Source: Actinomycetota bacterium
Lineage (GTDB): Bacteria; Actinomycetota; Acidimicrobiia; Acidimicrobiales; Ilumatobacteraceae
NCBI GenBank assembly: GCA_026393585.1
Contig: JAPKZV010000119.1
Coordinates: 1 to 33,506, forward strand
DNA length: 33,506 nt
Direction: 5' to 3'
The translations under genes and the position numbers were made by a program. Of the stretch, positions 1 to 8,780 are shown in pieces. Position 1 is the first letter of the stretch. Each line of letters begins with the position of its first letter. The notes under the pieces are model-generated. The model was not told the origin of the DNA. It did no database searches and saw only the letters and a list, made by a program, of their open reading frames with translations.

Positions 1-2
1 GC

Positions 3-49
3 AAGTGTTAGGCAACACTTACAACATCTGCAAGCATTGCCTACCACTT
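3..49. repeat. Imperfect inverted repeat (12/13 arms) with an alternative nested 7-bp hairpin
   Basis: AAGTGTTAGGCAA (3-15) pairs with TTGCCTACCACTT (37-49) with one mismatch; alternative perfect hairpin AAGTGTT-AGGC-AACACTT (3-20). Lies just beyond the CoA-transferase stop on the minus strand. Confidence 0.6.
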
Positions 50-55
50 AGGGGT

Positions 56-1306
56 TTAGGGGGTGGCTCCAGGAGGGACCCGGCGCTGCAACACTCCAGA
101 TTCGGTGAGGGGATCAACTTCCTCGGCCGACAAACCCAGGAGATCGCCAAGTACCAAAGCGTTATCTTCGCCTCGGTACTTCGGGCTGCCAGCGGTGGTG
201 ACGGTGGCATCAGAGAACTTCCACGGGGCATTAGGAATGCGCACTTTGCCTCCGCCGCGGTTACTCACTTCCACCGTAATTTCTCGAGCCGTCGCCCAAT
301 CGGTATCGGCAAGCTCGCGCGTGGTGCGAATTTTTCCGCTTGCCAATTTGTGTTTGGCGAGGGCTTCTTCAATTGCTGTTGCATCGGGAATAGTGAGTGC
401 CCATGCCCGCAAAATACTTTGCAGTTCTTCAAGGTTCGCTAAGCGCGATGGCACATCAATAAATTTTGGATCGGTTAATAAATCGGTGCGACCAATTGCT
501 GTGAAAAATAAATCGAATGTTCCACGCTCACCTGGGTGACCACTTACAACAACCTTGTCGCCATTTGCTGCGGTGAGCACGGGATAGTTTCCAGGTTCAA
601 AAGAACGAATCTGTTCTGGTGGTGTTGGCTCATCCCATAAAGCATCGTGTGCATGTTCATTTACGTACAACATTGTTTGCGCCATCGCAATATCAATAGA
701 TTGACCGCGTCCTGTTGAGTGACGTTGAATGACTGCAGCTAGAACTGCCGCACACGTTTCCATTGCGGTGTAAACATCGGCGTGGGAAAACGGGTCGTTA
801 GCAAATTGTCCGCCGCGTGCCATGCCTTGATGATTGGTGAGACCCGACTCTGCCCCAACTACTGGAGCATATGCGCGACGGTGCACCCACGGCCCTGTTT
901 GTCCGTAGCCAGTAATAGATGCGTAAATGAGTTTCGGGTTGAGTGCAGAGAGTGATGCATAGTCGAGACCAAGTTTTTTCATTACTCCTGGTCGAAAATT
1001 CTCAATGAGAATGTCGGCATGCATCACCAGTTTTTTCACGATGTCAACAGCTTCTGGCTTCGACATGTCGAGTGAAATGTTTTTCTTCCCCACATTTTGC
1101 TGAATGAAATATGTAGAGAGAGAATTGACCCGGGGGTTGGTAAATCGTGTGAGGTCGCCATCGGGTGGTTCAATTTTGATGATCTCGGCACCGAGGTCGC
1201 ACAACATGCGTGTGGCATGGGGGCCGGTAAGCACACGGCTGAAATCGAGAATACGCAAGCCCTGCAAAGGGCGTTGCGGCTGTTGAGATGTCGTTGAAGT
1301 GTCCAC
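56..1306 (-). CDS. CaiB/BaiF family (family III) CoA-transferase
   Basis: LQGLRILDFSRVLTGPHATRMLCDLGAEIIKIEPPDGDLTR...NIRENFRPGVMKKLGLDY-type motifs of family III CoA-transferases; full-length ORF with GTG start. Confidence 0.9.
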   Translation of the reverse strand: MDTSTTSQQPQRPLQGLRILDFSRVLTGPHATRMLCDLGAEIIKIEPPDGDLTRFTNPRVNSLSTYFIQQNVGKKNISLDMSKPEAVDIVKKLVMHADILIENFRPGVMKKLGLDYASLSALNPKLIYASITGYGQTGPWVHRRAYAPVVGAESGLTNHQGMARGGQFANDPFSHADVYTAMETCAAVLAAVIQRHSTGRGQSIDIAMAQTMLYVNEHAHDALWDEPTPPEQIRSFEPGNYPVLTAANGDKVVVSGHPGERGTFDLFFTAIGRTDLLTDPKFIDVPSRLANLEELQSILRAWALTIPDATAIEEALAKHKLASGKIRTTRELADTDWATAREITVEVSNRGGGKVRIPNAPWKFSDATVTTAGSPKYRGEDNALVLGDLLGLSAEEVDPLTESGVLQRRVPPGATP

Positions 1307-1316
1307 TGAAATTACT

Positions 1317-1337
1317 ACCGTAATAGCCCACTACGGT
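1317..1337. promoter_or_regulatory. Inverted repeat in divergent intergenic region, candidate operator
   Basis: ACCGTA-9 nt-TACGGT in the 38-bp gap between the divergent CoA-transferase and cyclase-family genes. Confidence 0.35.
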
Positions 1338-1344
1338 CTAGGGA

Positions 1345-2352
1345 ATGGTCAAGAGCACATTGCCCCAATATTCAGAATTGCCGTTGCGCGGAGGGTTGCC
1401 CAGTTCATGGGATGTCTGGACGTCTCCAGGTGCGCGGTACTTTGGCTGCCTCAACTTGCTGACACCTGAACGAGTGGCCGCAGCAGCACAACTGGTGCAA
1501 CGCGGCGCAGTGTTTGCAATGAACTGGAACATGCGCGAGCCAAACCCGCCTCTCTTTGGGCGTCAAGGCTTTGAACATGAAGTCACAGGCGATGACCGCG
1601 CCACAAGCCATGACGATGTGTTGCACGGTTGGAATACTCAGTCGTCGAGCCAGTGGGATGGCTTTCGACATATTCGCAACTTTGCAGCCCAAGCCGATGA
1701 AGAAGGTACGGGTCACTACGGCGGAGTTCCCGATGAAGAGCACGGCATGCATCACTGGGCACAGCGCGGCATTGCAGGGCGTGCGGTGTTGGCCGATGTC
1801 GGAAGATGGCGCATCAAGGTAGGTAGGCCGTTGCAGTACGACATTGCCGACCCCATTGAACCGCACGAACTTTTGGAATGTTTAGAAGACCAAGGAACTG
1901 AATTGCGCGAGGGCGATATTTTGCTCATGCGCACGGGCTGGATGCAGTGGTACATGCAGCAAAGTGAAGAAACGCGTGCGCGTCTTGCACAACCACGAGA
2001 CCTCGCAACACCAGGTTTGCGTTCAGGTGAAGCAACAGCGGCAGCTTTGTGGAACATGCATATTGCTGCGCTTGGTGCCGACAACCCTGCGGTTGAAGCA
2101 TGGCCACCCGGAGCGAACAGCACTCCAGAACATCAAGCAGAAGTGCGTGCCGACAAACGCCGCATGCATGAAATTTTTACGCACACACTCATATTGCCCA
2201 TGTTGGGTTTGCCACTTGGTGAAATGTTCGACCTCGATGCATTGGCCGACGACTGCGCACGCGATGGTCGTTATGAAGGTTTCTTTACTTCTGCACCGCT
2301 GAACTTGCCGAGTGGTGTTGCTTCGCCACCGAATGCCTTAGTTATTAAGTAA
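1345..2352 (+). CDS. Cyclase-family protein (kynurenine formamidase-like, PF04199 type)
   Basis: Sequence features QWDGFRHI...HHWAQRGIAGRAVLADVGRW...GDILLMRTGW...LPLGEMFDLDALA typical of the cyclase family. Confidence 0.82.
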   Translation: MVKSTLPQYSELPLRGGLPSSWDVWTSPGARYFGCLNLLTPERVAAAAQLVQRGAVFAMNWNMREPNPPLFGRQGFEHEVTGDDRATSHDDVLHGWNTQSSSQWDGFRHIRNFAAQADEEGTGHYGGVPDEEHGMHHWAQRGIAGRAVLADVGRWRIKVGRPLQYDIADPIEPHELLECLEDQGTELREGDILLMRTGWMQWYMQQSEETRARLAQPRDLATPGLRSGEATAAALWNMHIAALGADNPAVEAWPPGANSTPEHQAEVRADKRRMHEIFTHTLILPMLGLPLGEMFDLDALADDCARDGRYEGFFTSAPLNLPSGVASPPNALVIK

Positions 2353-3628
2353 GGCGCACGCCAAGATGGCGTAAGGCCATTGCTGAATAGAGTGACGCAC
2401 CCACTGCCATCGCGTCTTCATCGAAGACCACGTGGTTGGAGTGGTTTGGCGCGGCAGTAGCTGTGTTCTTATCGGGTGAAGTTCCACCGAGGAACATCAT
2501 TGCCCCAGGCAAGCGTTCAAGAACATAACTGAAATCTTCTGCTGCCATTACTGGGTTCGGCATTTGAATGACCTTCTGATCACCGAGAATTGCTGTTGCA
2601 ACATCGCTAGCAAAACCAGCAAATTGGTGGTTGTTTACCGTGACGGGGTAGCCGAGTTCAATATCGACCTCTGCAACTAAGCCATGTGCAGAAGCAATGC
2701 CGTTAGCTACTTGGTTGATATAACTATGCACATTGCTGCGTGTTTTTGCACTAACTGCACGCAGTGTTCCTTGAATTGAAGCTGTTTCAGGAATGACGTT
2801 GTATGCGGTGCCGGCTTGAATGGTGGTGACCGTCACGATGGCGGGGTCAAATGCATTAATGCGTCGTGTGACCATTGAGTGCAGTGCTTGAACAATTTCG
2901 CAAGCAACAGGAACAGGGTCGAGTGTGCGATGTGGCGCTGAAGCATGACCACCAGCTCCTGTGATGTTGATGGTGAGTTTGTCGCTCGACGCCATGAGCG
3001 AACCACCGCGAATACCTACCATGCCAACAGGAATCTCAGTGCCAATGTGCAATGCGAATGCACCTGTAATGGGCGAGGCACTTCCGTCTTTGTGCTTGGG
3101 CACGTCGAGGAGCCCTTCGTCGAGCATGAACTGCGCGCCGGCGTAACCTTCCTCGCCAGGTTGAAACATAAAGAGCACGCGACCAGAAATGTTGTTCTTG
3201 CGTTGAGACAACATGTGCGCTGTTTGCACGAGCATTGCGGTGTGTGTGTCGTGCCCACATGCGTGCATGATGTTTTCATTCACCGATGAAAAGTCGAGCC
3301 CCGTATCTTCAGGCATTGGCAGAGCATCCATGTCGCCACGGAGCAGCACCGTTGGCCCAGGTTTGTCGCCAGTGAGCAAAGCGGCAATACCACTTGTTGT
3401 TTTGTGCAACGTGATGTCGAGTGGGAGGCCATCGAGCGCGGTGAGCACTTGTTCACGCGTGATGGGAAGATTGTTTCCAATTTCAGGATGGCGGTGCAAC
3501 GAACGGCGCAAGGCAACAGCATCTTTTTGAAAGCTGAGTGCTTGAGCCCGGAGTTCAGAACTTTGGCCGTGTTCTTCGGCGAGGTCTGCTGCTGGTCGAC
3601 CAGTGAATAAAGCGCTTGACATCTCCAT
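2345..3628 (-). CDS. M20-family amidohydrolase (hippurate/N-acyl-amino-acid hydrolase-like)
   Basis: LHRHPEIGNNLP, RGDMDALPMPEDTG, MHACGHDTHTAML, FMFQPGEEGYAGAQFML motifs. The ORF is open to 3721, but MEMSSALF (3628) or MSSALF (3622) is the likelier start because the longer frame overlaps the divergent NUDIX gene. Confidence 0.88.
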   Translation of the reverse strand: MEMSSALFTGRPAADLAEEHGQSSELRAQALSFQKDAVALRRSLHRHPEIGNNLPITREQVLTALDGLPLDITLHKTTSGIAALLTGDKPGPTVLLRGDMDALPMPEDTGLDFSSVNENIMHACGHDTHTAMLVQTAHMLSQRKNNISGRVLFMFQPGEEGYAGAQFMLDEGLLDVPKHKDGSASPITGAFALHIGTEIPVGMVGIRGGSLMASSDKLTINITGAGGHASAPHRTLDPVPVACEIVQALHSMVTRRINAFDPAIVTVTTIQAGTAYNVIPETASIQGTLRAVSAKTRSNVHSYINQVANGIASAHGLVAEVDIELGYPVTVNNHQFAGFASDVATAILGDQKVIQMPNPVMAAEDFSYVLERLPGAMMFLGGTSPDKNTATAAPNHSNHVVFDEDAMAVGASLYSAMALRHLGVRLT

Positions 3629-3647
3629 ATGGTGGCACACTAAAGGT

Positions 3648-4157
3648 GTGCAAAACGCAAGTGAAGAACTGGTGGACATTGTTGATGAAGATGACAAAGT
3701 TTTGTACCAATGCACCCGCAAAGAGATGCGAGCACAGGTGCTTCGTCATCGGGCCGTCTTTATTGCCGTTGTGAATTCTGCAGGCGAGTTGCTCATCCAT
3801 CAGCGCAGTGCCACAAAGGACTTATGGCCCAGCTGGTGGGATATTGCTGTTGGTGGCGTGGTGTCGGCTGGTGAGGCTTATGACTCGGCCGCACTTCGTG
3901 AGCTTGATGAAGAGGTGGGCATTGCCGGTGTGCCGCTTGTTGAACTGGGAGTGGGCACTTACAGCGACGTAGAGGTGAGCCTTATAGGCAAGTGCTTTAT
4001 GGCGATATACGACGGGCCGCTGATTCTGCGCGACGGTGAAGTGGTCGCCACCGAGTGGGTGTCGAAAAATGACTTGATACAGCGCCTGGCAGAGCGCGAT
4101 TTTCTTCCCGACAGCAAGGCACTCGTGTTGCCGGCTTTACAAAAAATCTTGAAATAA
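3648..4157 (+). CDS. NUDIX hydrolase
   Basis: NUDIX box-like GGVVSAGEAYDSAALRELDEEVGI; likely GTG start at 3648 (VQNASEELVDIVDEDDKV), with an upstream ATG at 3603 possible. Confidence 0.88.
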   Translation: MQNASEELVDIVDEDDKVLYQCTRKEMRAQVLRHRAVFIAVVNSAGELLIHQRSATKDLWPSWWDIAVGGVVSAGEAYDSAALRELDEEVGIAGVPLVELGVGTYSDVEVSLIGKCFMAIYDGPLILRDGEVVATEWVSKNDLIQRLAERDFLPDSKALVLPALQKILK

Positions 4158-4216
4158 GTGACTCCGCGAGGATCTCGCTACCCTCTGTAAGAGATTTACG
4201 CTGAAAGTAGGCACTC

Positions 4217-4450
4217 ATGCTGGAAATTGAGTTCACCATTGAGCCTTTCATTGAAGGCGCCCCGGGAAAGCACGTCACCGCTGCCGTTGCTGCTGTAGAA
4301 AAATTCGGCGTAGTTGTTGACTTTGGACCCTTTGGTTCCACTTTTATCGCGGCTGAAAGCAATGTTGCTGCAATTGTGGGCGCACTTCTTGAAGCTGCTT
4401 ACGGCAACGGTGCAACTCATGTGAGTGTTCATGTTGGGCCACAAGAATAA
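4217..4450 (+). CDS. Small protein resembling the MTH1187/YkoF-like thiamine-binding (DUF77) family
   Basis: VEKFGVVVDFGPFGSTF...ALLEAAYGNGATHVSVHV resembles the VEKSGL..xxGPMGT...GAxRV pattern of MTH1187-like proteins; assignment by eye. Confidence 0.5.
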   Translation: MLEIEFTIEPFIEGAPGKHVTAAVAAVEKFGVVVDFGPFGSTFIAAESNVAAIVGALLEAAYGNGATHVSVHVGPQE

Positions 4451-4674
4451 TGTCCGTGCCCGATCACCCATTAGTAAACGCGGTGCAACCACTGCTCGAT
4501 GCAATTGGTGCGAGCCTTGTTGCGCCAACTGGCATTACGCCAAGCGATATCCCCATTGAGTGGGACGGAAATGTCATTGCTGGAGTACGGCTTCGCGCAG
4601 TGGAAGACGTCGCCGACGTGATGGGCGTTTCGCGAATTACGGTGTACAACTACTTAAACGCAATGCATCGTTAA
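4450..4674 (+). CDS. Small HTH protein (HTH_22/DauR-like C-terminal helix-turn-helix)
   Basis: C-terminal [26 protein letters not shown]; start overlaps the upstream stop (TAATG). Confidence 0.65.
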   Translation: MSVPDHPLVNAVQPLLDAIGASLVAPTGITPSDIPIEWDGNVIAGVRLRAVEDVADVMGVSRITVYNYLNAMHR

Positions 4675-5594
4675 AGTTTGCGCAGTTGAACATCGGTAAT
4701 GCGATGGTCGCTACCTTTGTTCATTACAAGCGAGGCACGCGTTTTTGTGGGGTCAATATTTTCGCGTAAGTTGCGGCCGTTAATTTCTGCCCAAATACCT
4801 TTTGCTACTTCAGTTGCTTCGTCATCTGAAAGATCGGCAAAGTGCTTGAAGAAACTATTGGGATCTTTAAAAATAGTTTGGCGTAAGGCGTGAAAACGAT
4901 CGACGTACCAATTACGAATATCACTTTCATCGGCATCAATGTAAATAGAGAAGTCGAAGTAGTCGGAAACGAACTCATTTGCTTCATTGCCAACTTGTAG
5001 AACATTGAGTCCTTCAAGAATGAGAATGTCGGGCTGACGCACTTCTACTTGTTCACCGTCAACAATGTCGTACACCACATGGCTGTAGACAGGTGCAGAA
5101 ACCGAAGGGTGGCCGGCCTTTAATTCGCGAAGAAATTGCAAAAGATGTTTGGTGTCGTAGCTCTCGGGAAAACCTTTGCGGTTCATGAGGCCACGGTCGG
5201 CAAGTTCATCGTTCGGGAAAAGAAACCCGTCTGTGGTGATGAGGTCGACCTTTGGATGTTCTGGCCAACGTGCCAAAAGAGCCTGCAAAATACGGGCAAA
5301 AGTGCTCTTTCCTACCGCCACGCTGCCTGCAACACCGATGACGTAGGGAACTTTTGGAGACATGGTTCCCAAAAATGTTGCCGACACTTTGTGCAAGTTT
5401 TGAGTTGCGCTGACATACAAATTCAATAAGCGAGTGAGTGGAAGATAAATAGCAGCAACTTCATCGAGGTTGATGCTCTCGTTGATGCCACGGAGTGCTT
5501 CAAGATCTTTTTCACGAATGGTGAGCGGTGTCGAGGCGCGCAGGTCGGCCCATTCATCGCGAGTAAAGGGAATGTAGCGGTCGCTGTCGAGCAT
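4671..5594 (-). CDS. coaA: Type I pantothenate kinase
   Basis: [13 protein letters not shown]..., P-loop [56 protein letters not shown]: canonical bacterial CoaA. Confidence 0.96.
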   Translation of the reverse strand: MLDSDRYIPFTRDEWADLRASTPLTIREKDLEALRGINESINLDEVAAIYLPLTRLLNLYVSATQNLHKVSATFLGTMSPKVPYVIGVAGSVAVGKSTFARILQALLARWPEHPKVDLITTDGFLFPNDELADRGLMNRKGFPESYDTKHLLQFLRELKAGHPSVSAPVYSHVVYDIVDGEQVEVRQPDILILEGLNVLQVGNEANEFVSDYFDFSIYIDADESDIRNWYVDRFHALRQTIFKDPNSFFKHFADLSDDEATEVAKGIWAEINGRNLRENIDPTKTRASLVMNKGSDHRITDVQLRKL

Positions 5595-5597
5595 TTT

Positions 5598-6578
5598 CTA
5601 TCCGCGTTTCCAAGGGGCACTTGGCGACACGGCGCCTTTAGCAGTGAGTACTTCAACACCAGTGTCGGTGACGAGCAGTGTGTGTTCAAACTGTGCGGTG
5701 CGCTTGCCATCGGCCGTTACTGCGGTCCAATCATCGTCCCACATTTTGTGCTGCCAAGTTCCCAAGCTGATCATGGGCTCAACGGTGAATGTCATTCCTG
5801 GGCGCATGATCATGTTGTTGCGCGAGTCGTAGTAGTGCAACACCTGAATGTCGGAATGGAAGAGCTCGCCGATGCCATGGCCAATAAATGCGCGAATAAC
5901 ACCCATTCTGTGCAGTTTGGCGTGTGTTTCGATTGCTTTACCGATGTCGCTAATGGGGCGGCCAGGCACAACTGCCTCAATGCCTTTCCACATGCACTCT
6001 TCAGCAACACGTGTGAGAAGTTTGCTCTCTTCATCAACTTCGCCAACAAAAAAAGTTGCATTGGTGTCGCCATGTACACCATTCACGTAACACGTGACGT
6101 CGAGGTTGATGATGTCGCCATCGTTCACAACAGTGGAATCGGGAATGCCGTGGCAAATAACTTCGTTCAAACTCGTGCACACACTCTTGGGGTAGTGGTG
6201 ATAGTTGAGCGGGCTGGGGTATGCACCGCGCTTGATGGTTTCTTCGTGCACAAATACATCGATGTCATTTGTGGTCATGCCGGGCTTCACAAAGTCACCG
6301 GCCAACTTCAAAATCTCTGCAGCCATGTCGCAGGCATAACGCATGCGTTCAATGACCTCGGGCGACTTCACGCGAGCTTCCTCTGTGCGCGGCACTTCAC
6401 CAGTGTCGGCGTACGGTGGTTTTCCAATGCCTGCGGGCACTGTTCGCATGGGGCTCACCACGCCGGGAAGGATCTTTCCCTCGAGAGGTTTATGGCAACG
6501 CTTGTACTTGCGCCCACTGCCACACCAGCACGGGTCGCTTGCCACAGGCAGCACGGCGGGAGGGGTCTGATTGCTCAT
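5598..6578 (-). CDS. map: Type I methionyl aminopeptidase with N-terminal SEC-C zinc-binding motif
   Basis: DPCWCGSGRKYKRCH (SEC-C-like) followed by the MetAP core: NEVICHGIPDSTVVNDGDIINLDVTCYVNGVHGDTNATF, GHGIGELFHSD, TVEPMI. Confidence 0.96.
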   Translation of the reverse strand: MSNQTPPAVLPVASDPCWCGSGRKYKRCHKPLEGKILPGVVSPMRTVPAGIGKPPYADTGEVPRTEEARVKSPEVIERMRYACDMAAEILKLAGDFVKPGMTTNDIDVFVHEETIKRGAYPSPLNYHHYPKSVCTSLNEVICHGIPDSTVVNDGDIINLDVTCYVNGVHGDTNATFFVGEVDEESKLLTRVAEECMWKGIEAVVPGRPISDIGKAIETHAKLHRMGVIRAFIGHGIGELFHSDIQVLHYYDSRNNMIMRPGMTFTVEPMISLGTWQHKMWDDDWTAVTADGKRTAQFEHTLLVTDTGVEVLTAKGAVSPSAPWKRG

Positions 6579-6699
6579 AACGCCCCAAGGCTATTGGGAA
6601 TCACGGGGGGTATTGCATTTTTTCTATTGCCGTGTTCAGATACCAACTTCACACATAGGGGGTGTGGCTACACAAGACACATTCAGGGGAAGGACAGCC

Positions 6700-7464
6700 G
6701 TGGACGAACGGTTTGTGATGGATTCTCCTGGTGGGTCTCGGGAAGCATTGGCTGAGCGCCGCTCTGCACTCTCTCGTGATCTGCTGGGAACTCATGGTGA
6801 AGGCGCTCGCGCGCCACGATCAGTATTTCGGCGAAAGCCTGCCTCGGGTTCGCAACAACGAACTCGTAGTCAACCTCCAGTACGAAAGAAGCAACGCATA
6901 CCCGAACTTGCCATTGGCGTCACGTTGGTGGTTGGTGGAGCACTTGGCGCTGCATGGCTTCATGGGAATGGCAATCAACAGATCACTGTTGTCGCCTCAT
7001 CTCAGGCATTAGATGTTGGGCATGTCATTACTGCAAATGATCTTGTAGCTCAAAACATCTCTTCTGAAGTTGCTCAATATTTTGTGCCAGCTGCAGAGGC
7101 CAAAAATTTACTGGGCAGAACATTGAGTGCTGCGGTCGGATCAAGCGAACCCATCAGTGAAAAATTTCTCTTAACAGATCGCCCATTGCTGGCCGATGAA
7201 ATACTTGTACCTCTCAAACTCAATAGTGGAGATTTTCCACCCGATTTGTATCCGGGAAATATTGTTCGCATTGCACTCACACCCGACCCCAGCCTCTCAA
7301 CAAAAATAGAAACAGAGGCCTACAAGAACTCGGTGGAAGTTTGGTCATTGCATCCGCCAACAGATCTTGAAACGAATTACGTCGTAACGTTAAGAGCAAA
7401 GCAAGATTTACTGCTTCCTGCGGCCGCAGCGGGGAAAGTGAAGTTGGTGGTGGTGGGCAAATGA
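6700..7464 (+). CDS. SAF-domain/CpaB-like membrane protein, first gene of the tad locus
   Basis: Basic N-terminus, one TM segment (ELAIGVTLVVGGALGAAWLHG), then VVASSQALDVGHVITANDLVAQNIS SAF-like domain. GTG start at 6700 preceded by GGGGAAGGA. Confidence 0.75.
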   Translation: MDERFVMDSPGGSREALAERRSALSRDLLGTHGEGARAPRSVFRRKPASGSQQRTRSQPPVRKKQRIPELAIGVTLVVGGALGAAWLHGNGNQQITVVASSQALDVGHVITANDLVAQNISSEVAQYFVPAAEAKNLLGRTLSAAVGSSEPISEKFLLTDRPLLADEILVPLKLNSGDFPPDLYPGNIVRIALTPDPSLSTKIETEAYKNSVEVWSLHPPTDLETNYVVTLRAKQDLLLPAAAAGKVKLVVVGK

Positions 7465-8780
7465 GCCTTTCACGACACACAAACATTGATGTCTTGCCCA
7501 CGCGATCAGAAGCACAAGCAGAACTGGTACGGCAACTCACAAAAAAAGTGCGTGATGCACTTGCTCAACACCGCGTCACTTTAAGAAACTCACATCGCAG
7601 TGAACCCGATATTGCAGATGAAATTTCTCTCGCCAGGCGAGTAGTTGCCGCGGAACGAGAAAAGGAGGTTTTTGAGGGCGCCATTGGGCTCGAACTTTCC
7701 TTCGAAGAGTTTGATCTTGCAGGAGAAAGTGTGATCGCGGGAGTTTTGGGTCTTGGCCGTTTACAGCCACTCCTGGAAGATGCTGATATCTCAGACATAC
7801 ATATTCGCGGTGCATCCCCAGTATGGGTGAAGCGGCGCGACGGCTCGCGAATCTGTGTGGAACCAATCGTCGACAGTGACGAAGAACTTATTGAACTCAT
7901 TCGACGCGCTGCTACAAGGTTTGTGCGCAATGAGCAGCGTTTCGATGCCGCAAACCCTGAACTTAATTTGCAACTTCCTGATGGGTCTCGGTTGTTTGCG
8001 ACAATGGCAGTGTCGCAACACCCCAGCTTGATTATTCGGCGGCATCGTTTTGAGATTTCATCATTATTGGAGTTAGAAGATCGTGGTTTATGCAACGGTC
8101 AGGTGAGGAGTTTCCTTGCTGCGGCTGTTCGCGCGCGCCGCAATATTGTGATTGCCGGCGGTACTGGTTCTGGAAAAACAACTCTGTTGCGGGCGCTGCT
8201 CAATGAAGTTCCGCGTGAAGAACGAATCGTGACCATTGAAGATGCCTACGAACTAGGAATCGAAAGATTCGCAGACCTGCACCCAGATCATGATGCTCTG
8301 CAATCGCGTGCGGCAAACATTGAAGGACGAGGTGAAGTCACGATGGCCGACCTCACGCGAATGGCATTACGTATGGACCCCGACAGGGTCATCGTGGGTG
8401 AAGTAAGAGGGGCTGAAGCATTTCCCATGCTGATGGCGATGAGCCAGGGGAATAATGGGTCGATGTGCACCATGCACGCCGATGGCACGAAATCAGTGTT
8501 TCCCAAACTTGCTGCATACGTTTCGATGGCTTCCACCGGTCTCCCTGTTGACACGGTGAACTTGTTAATGGGAAGTGCGGTGCATTTCGTGGTCTTCATA
8601 TCTTTAGATAAAGGAGTTCGTCGTATTCGTTCGGTTCGTGAGGTGATTGATTCCGATGGCGTGCAAATTATCTCTAACGAGATTTTCAGACCTTCAGAAT
8701 TTGGTGGATGTGAAACTGCGTATCCATTAAAAGAGTCGACGCGCATATTGCTAGAAGAGTTCGGATACAGCGATGTCTGA
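7461..8780 (+). CDS. CpaF/TadA-type secretion ATPase
   Basis: Walker A IVIAGGTGSGKTTLLRALLNEV, EERIVTIEDAYELG, ADLTRMALRMDPDRVIVGEVRGAEAFPMLMAMSQGNNGSMCTMHADG; ATGA overlap with the upstream gene. Confidence 0.95.
   Translation: MSLSRHTNIDVLPTRSEAQAELVRQLTKKVRDALAQHRVTLRNSHRSEPDIADEISLARRVVAAEREKEVFEGAIGLELSFEEFDLAGESVIAGVLGLGRLQPLLEDADISDIHIRGASPVWVKRRDGSRICVEPIVDSDEELIELIRRAATRFVRNEQRFDAANPELNLQLPDGSRLFATMAVSQHPSLIIRRHRFEISSLLELEDRGLCNGQVRSFLAAAVRARRNIVIAGGTGSGKTTLLRALLNEVPREERIVTIEDAYELGIERFADLHPDHDALQSRAANIEGRGEVTMADLTRMALRMDPDRVIVGEVRGAEAFPMLMAMSQGNNGSMCTMHADGTKSVFPKLAAYVSMASTGLPVDTVNLLMGSAVHFVVFISLDKGVRRIRSVREVIDSDGVQIISNEIFRPSEFGGCETAYPLKESTRILLEEFGYSDV

Noticed and set aside
3-49. 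Integron attC-like site (contains GTTAGGC and GCCTACC)
   Set aside because: GTTRRRY-like and RYYYAAC-like boxes are in the wrong order for an attC site, one box is mismatched, and there is no integron cassette context. Kept only as an inverted-repeat observation.
48-63. TTAGGGGT-TTAGGGGG telomere-like tandem or G-quadruplex
   Set aside because: Only two copies, overlapping the CoA-transferase stop and C-terminal codons; insufficient G-runs for a confident quadruplex.
4166-4178. GCGAG-GAT-CTCGC hairpin before the MTH1187-like gene as a TPP riboswitch or terminator
   Set aside because: 5-bp stem, no T-tract and no TPP riboswitch conserved core (CTGAGA/ACCTGA) visible.
5682-6755. Long plus-strand ORF (357 aa) antisense to map
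   Set aside because: It mirrors the methionine aminopeptidase coding frame; the product is His/Cys-rich with no recognisable domain, while the minus-strand frame is an unambiguous MetAP. Typical shadow ORF.
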